From Desulfoscipio geothermicus (lineage in GTDB: Bacteria; Bacillota; Desulfotomaculia; Desulfotomaculales; Desulfallaceae): 64,000 nt of DNA. A model generated the notes under the pieces. The model made no database searches and was not told the origin of the DNA. It worked only from the letters and a program-made list of their open reading frames with translations. Below are positions 8,572 to 17,584 of this stretch, piece by piece; position 1 is the stretch's first letter; every line of letters starts with the position of its first letter. The DNA is taken from the NCBI GenBank assembly GCA_016841905.1, contig JAENYF010000003.1, positions 40,325-104,324 of the forward strand. Direction: 5' to 3'. The position numbers were made by a program, and so were the translations under genes.

Positions 8572-8602
8572 ATAATAATCACCTTGGGGGGATAATGAAC
8601 CA

Positions 8603-9457
8603 ATGGCTGCGACGCTGATTGACGGCAAAACAATAGCGGAGATTATCCGAGAAGAAGTAAAAACTGAGGTTATACAGCTGAAAACAAAAGGGATTGCACC
8701 CAAATTGAATGTGCTGCTGGTAGGTGATGATCCGGCTTCAGTAGTCTATGCCCGCGCCAAGGAAAAGTCCTGCGGCAAGGTTGGTATTGAATTTGAATTA
8801 AAAACCATGTCTGCATCTTCTGCCATAGGGGAAGTGCTCACCATTATTGATGCCTGGAATAAAAATCCCAAGGTCCATGGCATTATGATTGAAATGCCAT
8901 TGCCGAAGGGGATGGATAAAAACCTGGTACTGGAAGCGGTTGATCCTAAGAAGGATGTGGACGGCTCCCATCCCATCAATCGCGGCTATATTTTGAGCGG
9001 CGGGGAGGGCCTGTTCCCGACTACCCCCCATAGCTGTATAGAGCTGCTCACCCGCACTGGCCTTGCCATTACGGGTAAAAACGCCGTGATCGTTGGTCGC
9101 GGTGAAACCGTGGGTAAGCCACTGATGTTCATGCTGCTCAAGCATGATGCTACAGTTACCGTATGTCATTCTAAGACGGCTGATCTAGCCTATCATACCA
9201 AACAAGCCGATATCATTATTGTGGCAGTAGGGCGGGCTAAAATGGTTACAGCTGATATGATCAAGCCAGGCGCCGTGGTAGTGGATGCCGGTATCAATCT
9301 TCCAGATGGCGGCGGTATCTGCGGTGACGTGGATTTTGCCGGCGTCAAGGAAGTGGCCGGGGCCATCAGCCCCGTCCCGGGCGGCGTGGGTAGCCTGACT
9401 GCTGTACTGGTGCAGAAAAACCTGCTGAAGGCTATTAAGCTGCAGGGGCTGGCCTAA
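8603..9457 (+). CDS. folD: Bifunctional methylenetetrahydrofolate dehydrogenase / methenyltetrahydrofolate cyclohydrolase
   Basis: FolD interconverts 5,10-methylene-, 5,10-methenyl- and 10-formyl-tetrahydrofolate. Signatures seen: PKLNVLLVGDDPASVVYARAKEKSCGKVGIE (substrate region with the catalytic K in the YxxxK pattern), GIMIEMPLPKGMD, the conserved DVDGSHPINRG, and the NADP-binding GKNAVIVGRGETVGKPLMFMLLKHDATVTVCHSKT, ending in PVPGGVGSLTAVLVQKNLLKA. The usual QLPLP is MPLPK here. Length 284 aa. It is directly followed by fchA, which points to the methyl branch of the Wood-Ljungdahl pathway or to amino-acid-linked one-carbon metabolism. Confidence 0.96.
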   Translation: MAATLIDGKTIAEIIREEVKTEVIQLKTKGIAPKLNVLLVGDDPASVVYARAKEKSCGKVGIEFELKTMSASSAIGEVLTIIDAWNKNPKVHGIMIEMPLPKGMDKNLVLEAVDPKKDVDGSHPINRGYILSGGEGLFPTTPHSCIELLTRTGLAITGKNAVIVGRGETVGKPLMFMLLKHDATVTVCHSKTADLAYHTKQADIIIVAVGRAKMVTADMIKPGAVVVDAGINLPDGGGICGDVDFAGVKEVAGAISPVPGGVGSLTAVLVQKNLLKAIKLQGLA

Positions 9458-9524
9458 CTGACCGTAATAACAGCAATATTGCTTTTACCACCGCGCCAAG
9501 ATTTTTTTGATGAGAGGTGATTCC

Positions 9525-10157
9525 GTGAGTGAAATTTATGATTTTCCCTTTCGCAAGGTAGTGGCGGTAGCGGCCTCCGACGCGCCTACGCCCGGCGGCG
9601 GCAGTGTATCTGCACTGGTAGGTACTTTAGGGGTGGCCATGACTGCCATGGTGGGCAACCTCACCGTGGGCAAGCCCCAGTATCTGGAGGTAGAGCCTGA
9701 GGTTGAGCAAATTACCGGTGCTGCTTATTATATTATTAATAAGCTGGAAAAACTAATAGCTGCGGACATCGCTGCTTTCGGCAAGTTCATTAAAGTTTTC
9801 AGACTGCCAAAAAAAACTGACGATGAGAAGATAAAGCGGGAAGAAATGATGCAGAAGGCGCTTAAGGCTGCCACTGATACTCCCATGGAAATAGCTCGTG
9901 TTTTGCTGGAAGCACTGGAAATTACCGGTCGCCTGGCCAAACTTGGCAATAAAATGGCCATCAGTGATGCCGGTGTGGCAGCCTACGTGTGTGAAGCAGC
10001 CTTGAATGCGGTGCTGTTGAGTGTGGATATAAATCTTCCGATGATTAAAGATGAGCATTATGTGCAGAATATAATGGCGGAGAAAGAGCAGTTGATGAGC
10101 AAGGCCACTGCCTTCAAAGAACAGGCCGTGGCAGTAGTTCAGGAGAGGATGAAATAA
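9525..10157 (+). CDS. fchA: Methenyltetrahydrofolate cyclohydrolase / formiminotransferase-cyclodeaminase family (FchA)
   Basis: This family either cyclises formimino-THF or hydrolyses 5,10-methenyl-THF. The sequence (210 aa, all-helical) has the family marks ASDAPTPGGGSVSALVGTLGVAMTAMVGNLTVGK near the start, DTPMEIARVLLEALE in the middle and NKMAISDAGVAAYVCEAALNAVLLSVDINLPMIKD near the end. The start is GTG 9525 with GAGAGGTGA upstream; the longer frame from ATG 9507 would include the ribosome site. No hut genes or formiminotransferase domain are near, and folD is adjacent, so the cyclohydrolase role is more likely. Confidence 0.9.
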   Translation: MSEIYDFPFRKVVAVAASDAPTPGGGSVSALVGTLGVAMTAMVGNLTVGKPQYLEVEPEVEQITGAAYYIINKLEKLIAADIAAFGKFIKVFRLPKKTDDEKIKREEMMQKALKAATDTPMEIARVLLEALEITGRLAKLGNKMAISDAGVAAYVCEAALNAVLLSVDINLPMIKDEHYVQNIMAEKEQLMSKATAFKEQAVAVVQERMK

Positions 10158-10170
10158 TATATTTAACTTG

Positions 10171-10194
10171 GAAGGGCAGGTGAGCCCTTCTTTT
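10171..10194 (+). terminator. Rho-independent terminator after fchA
   Basis: GAAGGGC and GCCCTTC form a 7-bp stem with a 6-nt loop, followed by TTTT. Confidence 0.75.
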
Positions 10195-10329
10195 GCTTTA
10201 AAGGGGCGGCATCGCCGCCTAAAAATGCTTCAAACACTTGACGGTGCTTAAAAGTATGGTGTCTGCCGGCTGATTAATATATAATTTAAAATATTAGTAT
10301 TCATAGATAGTGGAGGCTAACAGGCAAAA

Positions 10330-10560
10330 ATGAATAATGATGATACTTTAACCTTTGAAGAAGCGCTGTCACGCTTAGAAGTGCTGGTTAACCGGTTGGA
10401 AGAGGGCAACCTGCCCCTTGAAGAATCGTTGGATTTGTTTGCCGAAGGCATTAAGCTTACTAAACAGTGCAGCAAGCATTTGGAACAGGCTGAAAAACAA
10501 ATTTGCGTACTGCTGGAGGATGATAATGGCCAGGTTGTTGTTCGGGAAGAGGAGCTGTAA
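10330..10560 (+). CDS. xseB: Exodeoxyribonuclease VII small subunit
   Basis: A 76-aa protein with the XseB signature LTFEEALSRLEVLVNRLEEGNLPLEESLDLFAEGIKLTKQCSKHLEQAEKQI, a two-helix chain that binds the XseA helical tail. Two bases separate its stop from ispA, the usual xseB-ispA pair. TGGAGG lies 13 bases upstream of the ATG and CAGG five bases upstream. Confidence 0.95.
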   Translation: MNNDDTLTFEEALSRLEVLVNRLEEGNLPLEESLDLFAEGIKLTKQCSKHLEQAEKQICVLLEDDNGQVVVREEEL

Positions 10561-10562
10561 AT

Positions 10563-11453
10563 ATGAGCTTTAAAGAGGAGCTGGCCAGGCTGGCAGGTAT
10601 AGTAGATGAGGCACTTAATGAGTACCTGCCGCAAAGGGGCAATTACCCTGAAGTGATTCACGAAGCCATGCGTTACAGTGTTTTCGCCGGCGGTAAACGC
10701 CTTAGACCTTCCCTGGTGCTGGCCTCTGCCCGGGCTGTTGGTGGAGATGAAACCACTGTGCTGCCCGCTGCCTGTGCTATTGAACTGCTGCACACTTACT
10801 CGCTGGTGCATGATGATTTACCTGCCATGGACAACGACGATTTACGCCGGGGCAGGCCGACCAATCACAAGGTGTACGGAGAAGCCATAGCTGTACTGGT
10901 GGGTGATGCACTTTTAACTCTGGCCTTCAGGCTATTAGCCGGACTGTCCCAAAATAGGCCTGCGGGTGCGGGTAGGATAGTACAGGTAATCGCTGAAGTG
11001 GCCCAGGCTGCCGGCACAGACGGATTAATTGGCGGCCAGGTAGTGGATATACTATCAGCCGGTAAGTTAATCGATAAACATACCCTTGAGTACATTCATA
11101 CCCGTAAGACTGGTGCTTTGTACCGGGCATCGGTGCGGGCTGGAGCTATTTTATCCGGTGCAAACTTTGAACAGTTGAACAAGCTTACTATCTATGCCGA
11201 AAATCTGGGGTTGGCCTTTCAAATTGTAGATGATATATTGGATATTGAAGGTGACGAGCAAAAGTTAGGCAAGCCGGTGGGCAGTGACATAAACAATGAC
11301 AAAGCTACTTATCCAGCGCTGTATGGTTTGGCTGCGGCCAAAGCAATGGCCCGACAGTCGGCTGAGCGAGCTACTAGTGCTCTGGACTTCTTTGGCGTTG
11401 AAGCTGATTTTTTGCGCGAGCTGATTTATTTTGTTCTGCATCGAGAGTATTAA
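10563..11453 (+). CDS. ispA: Farnesyl/geranylgeranyl diphosphate synthase (short-chain polyprenyl synthase)
   Basis: This enzyme condenses IPP with allylic diphosphates to make C15 (possibly C20) chains for quinones and undecaprenyl phosphate. Seen are GGKRLRP, the first aspartate-rich motif in LVHDDLPAMDNDDLRRGRPTNHK, GGQVVDI, KTGALYRASVRAGAIL and the second motif FQIVDDILDIEGD with GKPVGSDINNDKATYPALYGL. Length 296 aa. It is followed by the OLE RNA and dxs, so isoprenoid genes flank the RNA on both sides. Confidence 0.95.
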   Translation: MSFKEELARLAGIVDEALNEYLPQRGNYPEVIHEAMRYSVFAGGKRLRPSLVLASARAVGGDETTVLPAACAIELLHTYSLVHDDLPAMDNDDLRRGRPTNHKVYGEAIAVLVGDALLTLAFRLLAGLSQNRPAGAGRIVQVIAEVAQAAGTDGLIGGQVVDILSAGKLIDKHTLEYIHTRKTGALYRASVRAGAILSGANFEQLNKLTIYAENLGLAFQIVDDILDIEGDEQKLGKPVGSDINNDKATYPALYGLAAAKAMARQSAERATSALDFFGVEADFLRELIYFVLHREY

Positions 11454-11589
11454 AGTGAGTAATGATGAAATCGAATCAAATGTATAGATAAACTAGCTTA
11501 AACGTGTTTATTGATGAAAGCGGTTTAGTATAATGTAATAAACTAGGCTCACTTGACCTTAATTGACTCTGGATGGCGAGAATGAGTGT

Positions 11590-11619
11590 TTGCTGTTTTA
11601 TGAATAATTATGTTATAAT
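11590..11619 (+). promoter_or_regulatory. Sigma-A promoter of the OLE RNA
   Basis: TTGCTG (11590-11595), an 18-bp spacer and TATAAT (11614-11619) preceded by TGT (extended -10). Initiation is expected near 11626. Another TATAAT at 11529-11534 has no good -35. Confidence 0.7.
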
Positions 11620-11625
11620 TATGCA

Positions 11626-12240
11626 GTTAAATTGATTTATAGTTTTCTACGAACAGGTGATGCAGTATCCTAGTCGGGAACCCTTTTTTGAAGACGGGCC
11701 TAAAAATCCGTTAAGGGCACATCGATGAAGTTCCTGGTGCTGGCTGCCGACGCCCAGTTGGGGGTTGGTACTGGGGGTTAAGGGGGCGGGGCGATCCGCA
11801 ATGGCATGTGGGCGTTGACCCTGCCCTCGTGGAGACCCCAGTGCGTGGTAACTTGCTAGCGCAGTTGCTATGGCTGGGGGGTAAACCTGCATGTGGGGGA
11901 AGCTGCGTGCAGCGTAGCCTGCCTTGAGTGATGCCGGTGGAGGTCCTTTAACGGCATGTTACGTATGGGCCCATGCGTAATGTATCGTGGGTTTAAACCG
12001 TCATTGCAAAAGAGGCTAGGAAAAGGTACTCCCGTTGAGGAAAACTCCTAGGCTGTCCATGTACTGGGACGGTACGGGGATTACAGTGTGGACTAAGTGG
12101 TAATCTAGCCCCGGGAACTTATACTTTCCGGAATTTCGTTTAAAGGGAAACCGCCGGTATGGTGACAGCCGGTACGAAATTGGGAAAACCTGCTGGACCT
12201 AAGCCACAACATTTACCCGTATCGTTATCACTTGTTCTTC
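11626..12240 (+). ncRNA. ole: OLE RNA (ornate, large, extremophilic RNA)
   Basis: About 610 nt without a credible reading frame, GC-richer than the flanks and dense in inverted repeats, between ispA and an OAP-like membrane gene followed by dxs. That is the place and size known for OLE RNA in extremophilic and anaerobic Firmicutes, where the RNA binds the membrane protein OAP. Visible helices include TTACGTATGG with CCATGCGTAA (11959-11980) and AATTTCGT (12132-12139) with ACGAAATT (12174-12181); a GGCTAG near 12013 can pair with CTAGCC near 12113. The 5' end is set by the promoter. The 3' end is approximate: an 8-bp hairpin CCAGGTTT/AAACCTGG at 12257-12275 may mark it. The call rests on position, length, structure and neighbour, plus recall of the family; I could not run a covariance model. 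Confidence 0.85.
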
Positions 12241-12318
12241 TACATATATATTGGCATCCCAGGTTTAATAAACCTGGCTTTGCCATATTATCTTCATGGT
12301 TTGTATGGAGTGAAATGG

Positions 12319-12885
12319 TTGAAAAATAATAAGTCTACGGTTTCCGGCAAGTTCGTTATATTTGTCGGTTTTCTTTCTTTTTTCTTTGCTGCGGTTTTCT
12401 TTTTATTATCCCAGTATTTAGCTGCAACCATCAATAGCCTGACCTTTTCGTTTTTGCTGCTGTTTTTTATTGTATTATTTGGTATCATAGCAGATATCAT
12501 TGGCACCTCTGTGGCCGCGGCGGATGAGGCGCCATTTCATGCCAAGGCAGCCAAAAAAGTAACCGGTGCCAAAGAAAGCGTATTATTAATTCGCAATGCC
12601 GATCGGGTAGCAAATATTACCAATGATGTGATTGGTGATATTGCCGGTACATTGAGTGGAGCGCTGGGTATTGCCCTTGGTTTGCAAATTATCAGCTTAA
12701 CCAAGGATCTTAACCAGTTTTTTTTGAATATGCTAATTACGGCGCTGATTGCTGCATTAACAGTAGGGGGTAAGGCTTATGGTAAAAAAATTGCCCTCAG
12801 CAATGCTAATGGTGTGATTTTTATTGTAGGGAAAATAGTGGCAGCTTTCAGTAGTATAACGGGTAAAAATATCGTAAAAAAATAA
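12319..12885 (+). CDS. OLE-associated membrane protein (OAP)
   Basis: OAP is the integral membrane protein that binds OLE RNA. The protein has four hydrophobic segments: KFVIFVGFLSFFFAAVFFLL, LTFSFLLLFFIVLFGIIAD, GDIAGTLSGALGIALGLQI and MLITALIAALTVGG. A DVIGD (D-x3-D) lies at the start of the third; I recall a D-x3-D motif as an OAP mark. I start at TTG 12319, with GGAG 8 bases upstream, giving 188 aa. The frame is open back to a TTG at 12232 that has no ribosome site and would run through the RNA's 3' end. dxs follows 43 bp downstream. Confidence 0.85.
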   Translation: MKNNKSTVSGKFVIFVGFLSFFFAAVFFLLSQYLAATINSLTFSFLLLFFIVLFGIIADIIGTSVAAADEAPFHAKAAKKVTGAKESVLLIRNADRVANITNDVIGDIAGTLSGALGIALGLQIISLTKDLNQFFLNMLITALIAALTVGGKAYGKKIALSNANGVIFIVGKIVAAFSSITGKNIVKK

Positions 12886-12928
12886 ATTTATTTATGGTCG
12901 CAACCTGACAACAAGATGAGGTGAAACC

Positions 12929-14848
12929 TTGGGCAGGTATCTGGATCAAATCAATTCCCCCCGGGACGTTCGGGCACTCACTCTTGCTCAGCTAGACCGG
13001 CTGGCCGGGGAAATCAGGGAAGAAATTATTGGCACTGTGGCTAAAAACGGCGGTCACCTAGCTTCTAATTTGGGAATCGTAGAGTTGACCCTGGCGTTGC
13101 ACTGCGTGTTTGATACACCTCAAGATAAAATTATTTGGGACGTGGGTCACCAGTGTTATGTACACAAATTAGTTACCGGCAGGCGGGAGCAATTCAGTTC
13201 GTTGCGCTGTTACGGCGGGCTAAGTGGCTTTCCACGGCCAGATGAAAGCGAACACGATGCATTTGGTACCGGCCACAGCAGTACCTCTATATCGGTAGCC
13301 CTGGGTATGGTGCTGGCCAGAGATTTCAGAGGCGACCGGCATAATGTGGTGGCAATGATTGGCGACGGTTCAATGACCGGAGGTATGGCTTTTGAGGCCT
13401 TAAACCATGCCGGGCAATTGAAGAAGGATTTAATTGTTGTGCTAAACGACAATAAAATGAGTATATCAGCTAATGTAGGTGCCATGTCGGGCTATTTGAA
13501 CCGCATCCGCACAGACCCCAAATACTCGAGGGGCAAGGATGAAATAGAGCATATATTACGCCGGATTCCAACTATCGGATCCACTGTGGCTAAAGTTGCG
13601 GAACGTATTAAGGATAGCTTTAAGTATTTGGTAGTTCCAGGCATGCTCTTTGAGGAGCTAGGTTTTACTTACTTGGGGCCTATTGACGGGCACAATATAC
13701 CTTCTATGCTCGAAACCTTGGAGCAGGCCAAATCGTTGGGAGGCCCGGTACTGGTGCACGTGGTTACGGAAAAAGGGCGTGGGTACGCGCCGGCGGTGCA
13801 AAAAGCGGACAAATTCCATGGTATCGGGCCTTTTGACATCAGTTCCGGCAGCAGTCTTGAAAAAAACGAAATCAGCACGTATACCGAGATTTTTGGGCGC
13901 ACGCTGGTTAAGCTGGCTGAACAAGACTCTGCCATTGTCGCCATTACTGCTGCCATGTGCAGTGGTACTGGTCTTGGTGGGTTTGCCCAAAAATTCCCTG
14001 AGCGGTTTTTTGATGTGGGAATTGCCGAACAACATGCTGTAACCCTGGCGGCCGGGCTGGCCAGCGAGGGTTTTAAACCTGTGGTAGCTATTTATTCTAC
14101 GTTTTTACAGCGGGCTTATGACCAGATTATCCATGATGTGTGCTTGCCTAAATTGCCTGTGGTCTTTGCGGTAGACCGCGCAGGTATTGTAGGTGATGAC
14201 GGCCCAACTCACCATGGTTTATTCGATATATCTTATTTGCGCAGTGTTCCCAATATGTCGATTATGGCACCGGCGGATGAAAACGAGCTTCAGCATATGT
14301 TGCATACTGCTTTGCAGCTAAATGGCCCGTGCGCACTGCGCTTTCCCAGGGGCACCGGCCTGGGTGTTGCTCTGGACCGGCACAGCAGGGCGCTTTCAGT
14401 AGGCCAGGCAGAGGTGCTGATGGAAGGAAAAGATATCACTCTGCTAGCCGTAGGCAATACGGTATTGGCAGCTCGCCGTGCGGCGTCTGTTTTAAAGGAG
14501 CAAGGTGTGCTAGCTACTGTGATCAACGCTAGGTTTATAAAGCCTTTAGACGAGGAATGCATTACCCGGTGGGCTGGACGCACCGGCCGGTTAATCACAG
14601 TAGAAGAAAATATCGTAGCAGGAGGTTTTGGCGCATCAGTATTGGAGTTGCTTGCGGTTAAGGATATGACTGGAGTACATGTTAAATGCCTGGGTATCAA
14701 GGATATCTTCCTGGAACATGGCAGCCAGTCGTTTTTACGTGACAAGTACGGGTTACAGTCGGAAAATATTGTAAATTTGGCCATGCAAATGATTGATTCC
14801 GGTCGAACTAAAGGTACGAAAATTATTAGCCTGAGCGGAGGCGCGTAA
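12929..14848 (+). CDS. dxs: 1-deoxy-D-xylulose-5-phosphate synthase
   Basis: DXS makes DXP from pyruvate and glyceraldehyde 3-phosphate, the entry step of the non-mevalonate pathway (and of thiamin and pyridoxal synthesis). The TPP domain shows [36 protein letters not shown] and the diphosphate-binding [18 protein letters not shown] to NDNKMSIS; the pyrimidine domain shows [19 protein letters not shown] and [15 protein letters not shown], and the transketolase C-domain ends the chain. 639 aa, slightly above average. TTG start with GAGGTG upstream. It lies directly after OAP and five bases before tlyA. Confidence 0.96.
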   Translation: MGRYLDQINSPRDVRALTLAQLDRLAGEIREEIIGTVAKNGGHLASNLGIVELTLALHCVFDTPQDKIIWDVGHQCYVHKLVTGRREQFSSLRCYGGLSGFPRPDESEHDAFGTGHSSTSISVALGMVLARDFRGDRHNVVAMIGDGSMTGGMAFEALNHAGQLKKDLIVVLNDNKMSISANVGAMSGYLNRIRTDPKYSRGKDEIEHILRRIPTIGSTVAKVAERIKDSFKYLVVPGMLFEELGFTYLGPIDGHNIPSMLETLEQAKSLGGPVLVHVVTEKGRGYAPAVQKADKFHGIGPFDISSGSSLEKNEISTYTEIFGRTLVKLAEQDSAIVAITAAMCSGTGLGGFAQKFPERFFDVGIAEQHAVTLAAGLASEGFKPVVAIYSTFLQRAYDQIIHDVCLPKLPVVFAVDRAGIVGDDGPTHHGLFDISYLRSVPNMSIMAPADENELQHMLHTALQLNGPCALRFPRGTGLGVALDRHSRALSVGQAEVLMEGKDITLLAVGNTVLAARRAASVLKEQGVLATVINARFIKPLDEECITRWAGRTGRLITVEENIVAGGFGASVLELLAVKDMTGVHVKCLGIKDIFLEHGSQSFLRDKYGLQSENIVNLAMQMIDSGRTKGTKIISLSGGA

Positions 14849-14853
14849 AGAAA

Positions 14854-15675
14854 GTGCCGGACAAGAAAAGGATTGACGTACTGCTTGTGGAAATGGGCTT
14901 TTATGATAGCCGGGAAAGGGCCAGGGCTGCTTTAATGGCCGGTGATGTAACGGTTGGCGGTGTATTGGTGGACAAGCCGGGGCAAAGGTTTGATGCCCGA
15001 ACAGAGGATATTTCAATCAAGCGAAAAATGCCTTTTGTTAGCCGGGGCGGGTACAAACTTGCCCGGGCAGTGCAGGTTTTTCCCATTGATATGCGGGGCA
15101 GAGTAGTTTTGGACATCGGTGCCTCTACCGGTGGGTTCACCGATTGCGCTTTACAACATGGCGCTGTTTTGGTTTATGCAGTAGACGTTGGCTACGGTCA
15201 GATGGCCTGGTCACTGCGCTCTGATCCTCGGGTACGGGTACTGGAGCGCACTAATATTCGCTATATGAGCAGAGATGTTTTTACAGCCGGCCTTCCGGAC
15301 CTGGTTACCATTGATGTGTCTTTTATTTCACTGGGGCTGGTGTTGCCCCGGGTAGAATACCTGCTGGATAATTATGAAGGCGTAGCCTTGGTGAAACCGC
15401 AGTTTGAGGCCGGCCGCGAGGCGGTGGGTAAGAAAGGGGTAGTTAAAGACCCTGCGGTGCACCGGGAAGTGCTGCAAAAAGTTGTACATACAGCTGTAAG
15501 TTTAGGCATGGAGGTGCTAGGCGTTGATTACTCTCCGGTTAAGGGACCGGAGGGCAATATTGAATACCTGATGTATTTCAAAAAACCCGCCCTTGGAGTA
15601 GACGGGTTATCTATGTTGATTGACAGTGCGGTGTCTGAGGCGCACCGTAATTTTTCTAAAGGAGCGGAATATTGA
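14854..15675 (+). CDS. tlyA: TlyA family RNA methyltransferase / hemolysin-like (S4 + FtsJ domains)
   Basis: TlyA proteins are 2'-O-methyltransferases of rRNA; the Mycobacterium enzyme makes capreomycin-sensitising 16S and 23S methylations. Residues 3-60 are an S4 RNA-binding domain (KKRIDVLLVEMGFYDSRERARAALMAGDVTVGG). The FtsJ-like domain begins with SRGGYKLARA and holds the SAM loop LDIGASTGGFTDCALQHGA, then LVTIDVSFISL and ALVKPQFEAGREAVGKKGVVKD. 273 aa, GTG start. The stop overlaps nadK by 4 bp. Confidence 0.93.
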   Translation: MPDKKRIDVLLVEMGFYDSRERARAALMAGDVTVGGVLVDKPGQRFDARTEDISIKRKMPFVSRGGYKLARAVQVFPIDMRGRVVLDIGASTGGFTDCALQHGAVLVYAVDVGYGQMAWSLRSDPRVRVLERTNIRYMSRDVFTAGLPDLVTIDVSFISLGLVLPRVEYLLDNYEGVALVKPQFEAGREAVGKKGVVKDPAVHREVLQKVVHTAVSLGMEVLGVDYSPVKGPEGNIEYLMYFKKPALGVDGLSMLIDSAVSEAHRNFSKGAEY

Positions 15676-16541
15676 ACACCATTGGTCTGCTGTCCAATCT
15701 GACAGGAGAAAGAATAATCAGTTTAGTTAATGACATTGCTGACTGGCTAAGTGACCGGGGGGTTACTTTATTGCTGGACGATGATACCGCTGGAATGGTT
15801 GGCCATCCTGCCGCAGGCTGTACTAGACCGGATTTAGTGCGTCAAATCCAGTGTCTGATGGTGCTAGGGGGAGACGGCACCCTGTTGCACGGTGCACGGT
15901 TAGCTGCGTCTTTAGGTGTGCCTATATTTGGTGTCAACCTGGGCCACCTGGGATTTCTTACCGAAGTAGCCGTCCCTCATTTGTTCGAGGCCATAGATTG
16001 TCTGTTAGCCGGAAAATTTGCCATTGAGGAACGGATGATGCTGCAGGCTAGTGTTGTAAGGGACGGACATGTTTATGAGCCGATAATGGGCTTAAATGAT
16101 GCCGTGATAACCAAAGGGGCCTTTGCCCGGATGATTGTTTTTGATACGATGGTGGATGGTCAACTGTTTAACACTTATCACGCAGACGGAATAATTATCT
16201 CCACTCCCACAGGTTCAACGGCCTATTCACTGTCTGCGGGTGGCCCGCTTGTATTACCTAACTTGGAACTAATGGTGGTCACACCTATTTGCCCGCATGC
16301 CTTATGGGCCAGACCGCTAGTTATAGCGGCGAACAGCGAGGTGCAAGTAGTATTGCGTTCCAAACAAGGTGAAGTGATGCTCACTATAGACGGACAGCAT
16401 GGTATGCGCCTGCAGTTTGGGGATTTGATCAAAATCCGTAAGGCCACGTGCGTGGCTAAATTTATTAGACTAAGTAATCAAACATTTTTTGATATTTTGA
16501 AAGAAAAGTTAAAAGAGGGAGACGGGACCAATGTACAATAA
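15672..16541 (+). CDS. nadK: NAD(+)/NADH kinase
   Basis: NadK phosphorylates NAD to NADP. The catalytic LMVLGGDGTLLHGAR and VNLGHLGFLTE, the conserved NDAVITKG, and DGIIISTPTGSTAYSLSAGGPLVLPNL are present. 289 aa. The start is a TTG overlapping the tlyA stop, with AAAGGAG upstream. The stop overlaps the next gene by 11 bp. Confidence 0.95.
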   Translation: MNTIGLLSNLTGERIISLVNDIADWLSDRGVTLLLDDDTAGMVGHPAAGCTRPDLVRQIQCLMVLGGDGTLLHGARLAASLGVPIFGVNLGHLGFLTEVAVPHLFEAIDCLLAGKFAIEERMMLQASVVRDGHVYEPIMGLNDAVITKGAFARMIVFDTMVDGQLFNTYHADGIIISTPTGSTAYSLSAGGPLVLPNLELMVVTPICPHALWARPLVIAANSEVQVVLRSKQGEVMLTIDGQHGMRLQFGDLIKIRKATCVAKFIRLSNQTFFDILKEKLKEGDGTNVQ

Positions 16542-17148
16542 ACGGCCCGTTAACTTTGCCAATGTACGGGGAAACGCGGTGCTTTTAGGACAGCAATTTG
16601 TTGGTGAAGTGCTCCATAAAGGCTGTGTGGCAGTAGACGCTACTGCGGGTAATGGCTACGACACTCTTTATTTGACTAATTTAGTGGGGATAAGCGGCAA
16701 AGTTTACGCATTTGATATACAGCAGGCTGCCTTGGATGTAACAGCCAGGCGCTTAACCCAATTTGGTCTTGATAAAAATGTGCAGCTGATCCATGACGGG
16801 CACGAAAAAATGGATAAGTATATTAATACTCCTGTAGATGCCTTCATTTTTAATTTGGGATATTTACCTGGTGGCGATCATGATATAATAACTCGCTCGC
16901 AAACGACTACCAGAGCACTGCAAATTGCATTGGAACTGTTAAAACCGGGTGGCAGAATCAGCCTGGTAGTGTATACAGGCCACTGCGGTGCCGGTGAAGA
17001 AAGCCGGGCTGTTGAGGAAATGGCAGCTGGGCTTAATCCACTTGTGTTTGGCGTACTTAAGGTAGCCTTTATTAATAAACCGGTTGCGGCTCCCTTTTTA
17101 ATTTTTATAGAAAGGGTGAAAAAAGAAAATGAAAGCCTGGCGCCATAA
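16531..17148 (+). CDS. YtqB/MnmM-type class I SAM-dependent methyltransferase
   Basis: The protein (205 aa) has the SAM loop VAVDATAGNGYDTLYLTNLVG near residue 40, a motif IV FIFNLGYLPGGDHDIITRSQTT and a motif V region LKPGGRISLVVYTGHCGAGEES. This pattern is typical of the YtqB family, once called rRNA methylases and more recently assigned to the last step of mnm5s2U34 tRNA wobble modification (MnmM). I rely on recall for that assignment. It sits between nadK and argR with overlaps on both sides, so it is co-translated. Confidence 0.8.
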   Translation: MYNKRPVNFANVRGNAVLLGQQFVGEVLHKGCVAVDATAGNGYDTLYLTNLVGISGKVYAFDIQQAALDVTARRLTQFGLDKNVQLIHDGHEKMDKYINTPVDAFIFNLGYLPGGDHDIITRSQTTTRALQIALELLKPGGRISLVVYTGHCGAGEESRAVEEMAAGLNPLVFGVLKVAFINKPVAAPFLIFIERVKKENESLAP

Positions 17149-17584
17149 AAAAATAGTAGAATTAATTAAAGAACATGAAATTAGCACCCAGGAAGATTTG
17201 GTTGAGGCGCTTCAAAAAGCCGGGTTTTCAGTTACCCAGGCCACTATATCCAGGGATATCAAAGAACTGGGTTTAATCAAGGTGCCCGGTAATTCAGGTA
17301 TGTCCCGCTACACATTGACGGGCGATTCAGTTAATCCAAGAAATGAAGATCGAATGAAAAGGCTTTTCAGGGATGCTGTTATTTCTATGGATAACAGTGA
17401 AAATCTGATTATTATTAAAACTCAACCTGGTGAGGCCCAAGGGGTGGCCTCCACTATTGATAATGTGGGCTGGCCCGAAGTTATTGGTACGGTGGCCGGG
17501 GATGACACGATCCTAATTGTTATTAAAACTAAAAAATTCACTCATGCCACTATGAAGAAATTTGTTGCTCTTACCGGGGGGTGA
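17129..17584 (+). CDS. argR: Arginine repressor
   Basis: ArgR/AhrC is a hexameric, arginine-responsive regulator. The winged-helix N-terminus reads RHKKIVELIKEHEISTQEDLVEALQKAGFSVTQATISRDIKELGLIKVPG; the C-terminal oligomerisation/arginine domain has IIIKTQPGEAQGVASTIDNVGWPEVIGTVAGDDTILIVIK, including the GD(D) arginine contact. 151 aa, normal length. It overlaps the methyltransferase by 20 bp and recN by 4 bp, the conserved argR-recN order. Confidence 0.96.
   Translation: MKAWRHKKIVELIKEHEISTQEDLVEALQKAGFSVTQATISRDIKELGLIKVPGNSGMSRYTLTGDSVNPRNEDRMKRLFRDAVISMDNSENLIIIKTQPGEAQGVASTIDNVGWPEVIGTVAGDDTILIVIKTKKFTHATMKKFVALTGG

Noticed and set aside
11647..11892. Minus-strand ORF of 81 codons in the RNA region
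   Set aside because: It lies antisense to the structured RNA, has no ribosome site and a composition unlike the real genes.
11626..12240. Group II intron, RNase P RNA or tmRNA for the structured region
   Set aside because: No intron-encoded protein or domain V pattern, no RNase P core motifs and no tRNA-like ends; position and partner fit OLE RNA.
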